Positions 56,817 to 64,000 of a stretch of 64,000 nucleotides of DNA are shown piece after piece. The stretch is from Sycobia sp. Sy_11 (taxonomy: Eukaryota > Arthropoda > Insecta > Hymenoptera > Epichrysomallidae). Under the pieces are notes generated by a model. The model worked only from the letters and a program-made list of their open reading frames with translations, made no database searches and had not been told where the DNA came from. The translations under genes and the position numbers were made by a program. Each line of letters opens with the position of its first letter. Position 1 is the stretch's first letter. The stretch is from the NCBI GenBank assembly GCA_018907035.1, contig JACCIC010000062.1:956501-1020500 (forward strand), in the 5' to 3' direction.

Positions 56817-59150
56817 CATATTTCACAAGGAGGCTGCTCTCCTTGCAAGTGAATTCGTCAATAAACGAAGTGTACGTTGTTGCAGACGCTCAAATCTCCG
56901 TGATATGTACGTCAAAAGGTGTTATAGTGTCTAGTTGTTCGGAAGTTACCAGTTCCAACATTGTGATGCTTAAAAAAGGCGAAACACGTGTGCATAAATT
57001 TTGAACCACTCACGGCAGTAATCGCGAAGAAAGAAGTACCGATGCTAATGATAAAAGATATTTTGGATCAATTGTCAGATGATTATGCTTTTTCTAGCGA
57101 AAGCTAGTGATTTTTCGCAGCAAGCAGCAGAAAGTTTTCTTCCTTTTTGATATGCATAAGAGAGTATGCATTCAATGTGGTGGCTTTCTGCTTAACGACG
57201 TCGTCGACCGAATTTACGAAGTATACGCGATATGTGTTTAAAGAACTCATACGGAAGAGAATCATGTACGTGATTGTGGAGGACGGCGTGATGAAAGGAT
57301 ATGCGAAGCGTGAGGCACTGAATAATTTTAAGCAAGCATTAGAGCCGATTTCAGATATGGATTAAATATCATATGGAAAAGTGTCAGTTCCTGTAGAGAA
57401 GAATTTAGTTCCTTAGTCACATAATACAGGACGCTAAGATGTAACCATCGCTGGTGAAACTGAGACAATGGTTAAGTATCCTATACTAACAGGGGCAAAG
57501 AAAATATGAATCCCAGATCTGATAGACTATTTTAAAAAATTCATGAAAATCTATGCGGGAATTTCCAAATCACTCGGCGATACGCTGAAAAAAGAGACCG
57601 TTTTCAATTTCGGTGATACATAGGGCAAAACTTTTATAATCGTAAGCAAACATGGGCACCATTCAATCGTGGGTACCTATTCTGCAACTGTATCAACAAG
57701 AAACAGAAATAAAGCTGTGGATAAACGCATCGGAGGATGGTTATAACGCGATTCTATTGTAAAGATCATCGGCTGATTACCAAGTTTACTTGGTATATTA
57801 TATGAGCTGAAAAAACAGTGATGCCAAGAAGAAATACACTTGCTTGAACTTGATGTCTGGCTATACCTAGCTAGACTATAGTGAGACTTTTGATTGTGGA
57901 ATTGAAAATTGTGCGCGCACAGGCATGAGGCATGTCAATGCGCTTAGTCAAGCTCCGTCGATCTTATCCGAGATACGTTGCTTGAGAGGCTAGCGGCGGC
58001 CCCGAATAGGGACGAAAATATTTATCACCGTGAAAAAACTATTGCAAGTAGGTACTTATGGGATTATGAACAGAAGCATGAGCTTAAACAAAGGTCAGCT
58101 GGGTCAAGAAAAATTGGTTCTACCAAAAGGGCTTTAGCAGGAGCTAATAAAAACAGCATGCAATGTCAGCCGTTTTGGCATGAGAAAAACGGTGGAACTT
58201 CTCACCTGTTAATATGTCATTAATAAAAGGGAACGTAAGTCAAAGAGTGCATCAATAATTGTTTGCTTTTTAAATGCAATCCCGAAAGACAGTACACCGC
58301 TACATACTATACATCTTGATCACATCGGATCGCTGTCTGAAACAATTAAAAAAAATAAGCATATATTTATTGCAGTGAATGCCTTTACCAAATTTACGTA
58401 GCTGCTCGCTACAAGACCGACAACCTCTGCCGAAGTATTAGAAAAGCTGATCATAATGCAGCAACACTTTGGAAATATTCATCGATTCATTATAGATTGC
58501 GAAGCGGCATTTAAGTCGACAGAATTTAACGATTTCTGTCAAATCTATGAGTTCCAACACCAGTCTAATACGACAGGAGTTCTACGCAGGCTAGAGGGAG
58601 TTTATTAACGGTACCGTTACTGCGATGATAACAAAACTGTTAATAAACGATCCGCGAAAGCGATATAAGTCCATCGAATGTTTCGTATGAAAATGCGGTA
58701 CTCACAGAATGCGCGACTAAAACACTTCATGGAGCTGGCCATAATAAAACTTTTCCATGATGTGCGCACCGAAGCCCGAGTATTGACAAGGAAGGAAATA
58801 GCTAAGTTGCATGATGAGAAACAGCAGTAATGCAACCACAAATGAAAAGCCGCCACGCTTAACGAACAAAGAGATATCGTCGTACTTAATCTTGCGAGGT
58901 AAGGAACACAATCACTATGAAGTTGACAGAATAGGCGATGGCGAAGGCAATGGCAAAACTAGAATATCAGCGGATAATATAAAACCCTAGGCAGGCTTTA
59001 GAGATGATCTGGAAAAGGACTGGCAGAGCGGTAAAGATGACGATGAATATGAACATGGTATCATAAAACCGCCTGAGACCAGGTGTCGGCCAAGAAAGAC
59101 CGAATATGAGAGAACAAGCAACGAGGCCGATTAATGATAATTAACAGACA
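56780..59150 (+). mobile_element. Gypsy-type LTR retrotransposon pol relic
   Basis: Degraded pol in the usual order. RT at 57,147-57,365: AFNVVAFCLTTSSTEFTKY, then the catalytic box where YVDD reads VIVEDGV (first Asp replaced by Glu). RNase H near 57,700: WINASEDGYNAILL. Integrase about 58,310-58,660: LDHIGSLSE and FIIDCEAAFKSTEF keep two Asp-containing blocks; the third block is decayed (REFINGTV). Stops and frameshifts occur throughout. LTRs were not found. It sits between exon E and the decayed finger exon. Left and right limits are approximate. Confidence 0.75.
57147..57365 (+). pseudogene. Gypsy reverse transcriptase fragment
   Basis: 72 open codons covering RT palm: FNVVAFCLTTSSTEFTKYTR (usually F-V-PFGL-N-P), MYVIVEDGVMKG (the YxDD box with Glu for the first Asp) and REALNNFKQALEPISD (the helix after the box). 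Homology continues in other frames to LSHIIQDAKM near 57,440. Inactive by both mutation and truncation. Confidence 0.75.
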
Positions 59151-59260
59151 ATATTTTTGTTAACAGATATCAAAATATATAAAAGGACCTTTTGTTAATT
59201 ATTTATATTTAATGAAATTTTAATTTTTCAGATTTTTTTGATCCGCTGACAATATTTCAG
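59151..59260. other. Short intron segment before the decayed finger exon
   Basis: AT-rich, with acceptor-like TTTTTCAG (59,231) and AATATTTCAG (59,251-59,260). Confidence 0.4.
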
Positions 59261-59475
59261 AAGCCAGAGAAAATATTTCTGCTAGAGGAAACGTTCCAGC
59301 CACAGAATTCATAATATCTATTTTCTTCGTATGGAAAACTCTACTCTCACACAGTACTATGAATCGTCATTTAAAATACGAATGCAAGCAACAGCCATGT
59401 TATGGCTGGCCCTACTTTTTATAACGATCTGCACGCAAGAATAGTATGTCAACACATTCAACGACGCCACAAAAA
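59261..59475 (+). pseudogene. lola: Decayed lola-type zinc-finger exon F
   Basis: After AATATTTCAG, in the shared phase, the frame reads AREN…VPATEF and then VWKTLLSHSTMNRHLKYECKQQP. SHSTMNRHLKYEC is the second half of a lola first finger (His and final Cys in place), but the two Cys that should begin it are missing (FFVWKT). The next finger begins CYGWPY (second Cys lost) and ends at a stop; one frame over, HARIVCQHIQRRHKNK is a clear finger-2 tail (H-x4-H). Lost Cys residues plus a frameshift show a dead exon, unless sequencing error is at fault. Confidence 0.65.
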
Positions 59476-61455
59476 TAAAGAAATTGAGTTTTACGAAATT
59501 GAAAGTAAAAAAATTAACACAAAAATTTCAATGTTTTTATTTTTCGTATATATTCGTATATAAGTAAATAAACACAATTATAAATATAAAAATAATTTTT
59601 TGTTTTATACAAATATATATTAAAAAACAAAATTATGATATAAGATTTTTCTCATTTTGATTATAAAAACTGTTTAATTATACATTATATTAGATACTGT
59701 ATTGAGGTTTTACACTACAATGGCATTTAAAAAAATATTATAAGGAACTTAAAGTACTAATACTTATTTATAAATTAAAAAATATTCAAATATAACTATT
59801 AAAATATTTAAAGTAAAGTCTGGTATGAAGTGCTAAGTAATTAGTGTAATTTTGGAAAGTCTACACATTTATTGTATATGAAATAACTTAAATGACTGCC
59901 CTTTATGTCCCTCATGATTCATATACTTTATTGTATAAAAATGTACATTATTGGAAACATTTATTGTAATGAAATACAAATGCTTGGCATTTTTTAATTA
60001 TTTTTCTATTATTTAAAAAAATAGAGATAAGTAGGAGAGACATGGAAATTTCATGATTTATGATCATAATATCTATCTCGCTATCTATTTTTATGTCATA
60101 TACTTGATTAGCATACTAAAATATGTCTAGATAGGGTCAACTTGGTCTAATAGTATAGGTCGCATAGATTTTTCGAAATTGCACTCAGTAAAATTATTAC
60201 TTAAGAAAAACAAATTAAAAAATAAAAGACCAACAACAACAATTTAACAAAAGGAACGTTAATATAGGATAAAAATTAGCGAAAAGTTGAAGTTTTGATT
60301 GTTTTTGTTCGTTTCGGGCCAATGTGACTAGATATTAGAATTGAGTATGTCATTGACTACATATTTATTTAAATAAAATTACTAAAAAGACATTATCTCT
60401 ACTTATAATATGCCAAATTGCTACCAAATATTAGGATAAAATTATTTTTCAGAGTTGTACAAAAAATATCATTTCAAAACATTAATTTCGAAATGACATT
60501 TTTTAAGTTTATGTCAATTGTTTCACTATATTTTTCACATAATATTAAAATAATAGCATATGTATTTTCTCTATATATCGCTTTGGACAGTTTAGAAAAG
60601 TTTTTACATTCAAAATGTAAAAAATTCATATTATTTCTTGTATACATTTTATAAATATTAATTTTTATAAGATTATTTATTCTACACTTATTTTACAGGA
60701 TTTTCGTGGAATGATTATTTTCATTCAGTTTTTTCTTCTTTTAATGAATTAATTGACAATTATCGAATTTTAAGAAATTTTAACGAGTTTTCCTCATTCT
60801 TTTTACACTGAGAGAAAAAATAAGATAATATTAGTTTGGACTTTTATCGAAAAACTCTCGATCTGTTTTGAAATTATTTTCACAGAGAACATAAGCTACA
60901 TTAACTTTATGTTGATTATTTATCGGGCCAAGATAGAAATGCATCGTGTAGCAGGTGCTCATTCTCAGAATTTAGAGTTTTATTATCGTGCCACCGTACT
61001 AAGTGTTATTGAAAGGCTCATACTATTTATTTAGCAGACTAGCGCGCTGTCTGCATAAAAAATATTGTACTCGTTTGTAATTTAAAAAAAATACCACCCA
61101 TTCAACGTCTTATTTTTTTCTCTCTTTCTGTAATACCCCACTTAAAAACTTTACTTTGTGTAATGTCTCGCAATACATCACATACTTGAAATAAAAAAAT
61201 TTATTGGGTCTGCAACTTAGAACTCCTCTACGTAATGTTTTTACAATGACGGCTTTCATATGATAAAGAGTGTCAAAAAATTTTTTCATAGAACTATTAA
61301 ATTACATACCGACAAAACAGCATATATAGGAAGTTTTTTTTAATTTCTAGCTTTATTAACTTATATATTACAAAGTTATTTAGCTTAATACAAAGCGCTT
61401 ATATATTACATATAAAGTTTACAATTAGTACATACATCAATTTCTTACGCAATCA
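59476..61455. other. AT-rich sequence, nothing recognised
   Basis: About 2 kb of AT-rich DNA between the decayed exon and the LINE. A GC-richer patch near 60,930-61,060 has no coding signal. Confidence 0.5.
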
Positions 61456-62533
61456 ATATTTTGTAAAATTGGCATAATATAAATCATGTTTTAATTTTAC
61501 ATTTTTTTATAAACTTAAATACTATTTGCTTCACTGTAATATTTGGTTCAGCTAAGAAACATTTAATATCAAGAGGAGGAAAATGTTTGCTGTTTGCCAG
61601 TGATTTAATCATTTCGTGCCTTTGTGTATCATGTAATGGGCATTGCCATAGAACATGATTTAAATCTTCAACTGCATTCCCACAGTCCGAATTCGTATCA
61701 TTTACTACTTTAATTTTAACAAGAGATTCTTTTAAACTATTATGGTTACTGCGACATCTGCATACTGTTACTCTGAAATCTCTGTTTAGTGATGGATTAT
61801 TGTACCATGGTTTGGTTTGTACCTTTGCCTATGATACATTTTAAAATACGTTTTGCCTTAAGTTAAGCCTTCATTTAGTATTATTTTAACAGTTTCCTTC
61901 ATAGCTAGTTTTGCGAACATTAACTTTAAGTCAGTATATGGAATTTTTTTATTGTAGGCAGTTGCTCAGTTGCCTTTTTGGATAACTTATCAGCAAGTTC
62001 ATTTTCATTAACACCTATGTGTACAGGTACCCAATATATTGTGATGATTCTATTGTCCTTACTATTTTTATGACACATCATATATTTCTTACGTATTTCT
62101 AATAAGTAGAAATTAATATCAACATTATTCTTTTGGTTTCCTAGAGCTTGTATGACGCTGAGCGAATCCGTATAGATATCTATGTTACAGTTTCTGTATT
62201 GAAGAGCAATGTCCGTAGAATTCGAGATAGCTATGCATTCGGCAGTAAAGATAGAGACTTTATTATTTATGCTTCATGTTTTAATTATACTAAGTTCAGG
62301 GCATACACAGACACTCCCTACAGACGGTGCATAAATATTTTTACTACCATCTGTGAATATTTTTATAGAATTTGCATCTGTAGTGCATTTTATAAATAGT
62401 TTATTAGGATTATCGGCCTGTCAAATGTTTGCACCTAGCTCTGTATTAATATTAATATGTGTTTTCGTAATTGAGTGATCATAATTGTATAAAATCGGTA
62501 AATTGTCTACTAGTATTAAATGTTGAATTTTCA

Positions 62534-62902
62534 CTACGCTTTTGATGTATTTCTGCAGTACGTTAGTTTTCTTTCTGTGATCAGATGATAGCTGGTATGT
62601 ATTTTTTTTATTGTATCGCGAACAATAGAGGACTTTACGCTAAAGATTTTAAGTGAAAAGTTTTTGCATAATGTTTTGGTTATGTGCTCTAACATAATTA
62701 TTTTAGCTTTATCCAGTAATATGTTGGTGGGGGTACTCATTCTTTCACCCAATGCCAGCCTTATAGCTGAAAACTGTATTTTTTCCAATTGTTTTTTCCT
62801 AGATTTTTGTGTCGGATAATAAATAAATGAGCTGTAATCAATTATAGATCTGATGTAAGTTTTATAAAAAGTCATAAGGGTCGTTGGATGTGCCCCCACC
62901 AT
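62534..62902 (-). pseudogene. LINE reverse transcriptase thumb/connection fragment
   Basis: 122 open codons: LMTFYKTYIRSIIDYSSFIYY (the Y-S-I-DY-S-Y motif after the RT palm), KSRKKQLEKIQFSAIRLALG and TNILLDKAKIIMLEHI. The same region in the 37-kb LINE reads SFVRSIIDYGLMIYYPS and LEKVLNLAIRAALGYR, so the two elements are related. Confidence 0.85.
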
Positions 62903-63280
62903 ACCCCTCTTAAAAATTTTATTATGTTTAAAGCTCTATTGCTTTTTTCTAAAACATGTTTTTTGTGCTTATAGAACGAAAGTTAGTAGTCAAAGTGCAG
63001 TCCTAGAAATTTGACTGATTCTATAGAAGGTACTGCTGTTTCTGATATAACAATTTCGTTTTCGCCTGGATTAATTTCTTTTTTGTTAAAGTGTATGTAT
63101 TTAGTTTTAGTTGGTGCAACTTCTAAGCCTAATATTTTTAGCCTTTCAATTACCTTATTCAGTGCATCTTCAACTATAGGCTTAGTGTTCTGCGGGTCGC
63201 TAGGTGAAATATATATAACTATATCATCTGAAAATTGTAGGTTTTTTTATGAGCCTAAATCATTAAAAATATTAGCTACG

Positions 63281-63327
<47 letters not shown>
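63281..63327. repeat. (AT)n microsatellite inside the LINE RT frame
   Basis: AT run of about 46 bp located between SPLLY and VANIFNDLG of the reverse transcriptase. It reads (IY)n on the - strand and keeps the frame open across it. Confidence 0.9.
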
Positions 63328-63329
<2 letters not shown>

Positions 63330-63446
63330 AGTGGACTCAGGACACCTCCTTGCAGCACACCTTTATAACTATGTTTGGGAATAGATTCATTAATCTCAGA
63401 ATAAATATATCTATGATGCGTTAAAAATTTTATAAATTTTAATATT

Positions 63447-63914
63447 TTAATCTAAAATCCAATGAACATCGTTAAAAGCACTGCTTACATCCAGAAAGAC
63501 TGCTAGTGTATGTTTATCTTTATTCGATGTATTCTCAATATCCAGTTTTAATATTGTAAGGCTATCTGCGCAAGCTTGTCCTTTTCCAAAGCCTGTTTGG
63601 GACAGAGGTAGTAAATATTGATGTTCTACCCACCATCGCATTCTGTATGATAACATTAATTCACAAATTTTGCAAATACAAGAAGTTAGTGCAAGGGGCC
63701 TAAAATCTTTACCGTTCGGTTTTTCCACGAAATGTAAATACGTATCAAGCCAGTTGTCTGGATACATATCATTTTTATATAATTCATTTAAAATATCTAA
63801 GAGTAGTAGTTGAAATTTTATTGGTAGCTTATGTAATATTTCACAATTTATTCCATCTATACCGGGTGCCGATTTGTCTCCCCTAAATTTTAAAGCTGTA
63901 TTAAATTCAGTCAA
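63447..63914 (-). pseudogene. LINE reverse transcriptase N-terminal half
   Basis: 155 open codons: GDKSAPGIDGINCEILHKLP, VEKPNGKDFRPLALTSC, QTGFGKGQACADSLTIL and AVFLDVSSAFNDVHW, where FLDVSSAFN is the first catalytic-Asp block. A stop after WILD and a frameshift separate it from the rest of the palm. The frame stays coding-like up to the window edge. Confidence 0.88.
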
Positions 63915-64000
63915 ACTAAATGGATCGTCAAAAATACTATTATGCTGCGCTTTCGGAATTATTTCAGGGTCGCATGATACCCACTCAGGACACGTGTTTT

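Larger units (their letters stand above)
61456..64000 (-). mobile_element. LINE with RT and RNase H, cut by the window edge
   Basis: Non-LTR retrotransposon on -. From right to left: RT fingers and palm (63,914-63,447), the box LQGGVLSPLLY, an (AT)n expansion, the catalytic QFSDDIVIYIS (about 63,205-63,240), thumb (62,902-62,534), RNase H (about 62,400-61,950) with IFTDGSKN, FTAECIA, YTDSLSV and HIGVNENELAD, i.e. all four acidic positions present, and a Cys-rich C-terminus (NHVLWQCPLHDTQRHE) near 61,650. A few stops and frameshifts; less decayed than the other LINEs, so younger. The endonuclease would be outside the window. Confidence 0.88.

Noticed and set aside
1..64000. tRNA, rRNA, CRISPR array or bacterial operon features
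   Set aside because: None seen by eye: no tRNA A/B-box pair with cloverleaf potential and no spaced identical repeats. Introns and transposons show eukaryotic DNA.

Overview
The window is AT-rich insect nuclear DNA, most likely hymenopteran (ant-like). No protein gene lies complete inside it. The only host coding sequence I can support is a series of 3'-terminal exons on the + strand. Each has a splice acceptor, then an open frame encoding a pair of zinc fingers (a first finger ending in Cys, a second C2H2 finger), then a stop. This is the alternative-3'-exon layout of the BTB zinc-finger gene longitudinals lacking (lola). Five exons look intact (starts near 15,541, 22,865, 26,994, 44,194 and 51,410). 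A sixth (59,261) is decayed. All six enter in the same splice phase, so one shared upstream donor could serve them all. The constant BTB exons are not in the window and would lie upstream, to the left.

The rest is intron filled with transposable-element debris. 0-15 kb: repeats of unknown type, a mariner fragment, and a nested set in which an old inverted-repeat element (5.6-13.0 kb) was split by a 5.9-kb foldback element (6,922-12,777), itself split by an R1-clade-like LINE with a 15-bp target duplication (8,947-10,602). 15-28 kb: zinc-finger exons A, B and C, a Penelope-type repeat split by a second foldback element (18,102-20,884), and a dead mariner. 28-43 kb: a candidate solo LTR, a Kolobok-like transposon with TTAA target sites, two mariner remnants, a MITE and a LINE with a poly(A) tail. 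43-56 kb: exons D and E among at least five Penelope-like repeat copies, one with a GIY-YIG endonuclease fragment and several with hammerhead-ribozyme motifs, plus a solo LTR with a clean 5-bp target duplication. 56-64 kb: a decayed Gypsy pol, the decayed sixth finger exon, and a LINE (RT plus RNase H) on the - strand running off the right edge.

Together, a conserved transcription factor draws alternative DNA-binding ends from exons spaced 4-17 kb apart by transposon insertions. lola pre-mRNA read through here would carry long foldback hairpins and several hammerhead-like folds in the sense orientation. Whether these affect exon choice or trans-splicing (known for Drosophila lola) is inference and untested. 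Assignments rest on reading motifs by eye; no database search was possible.
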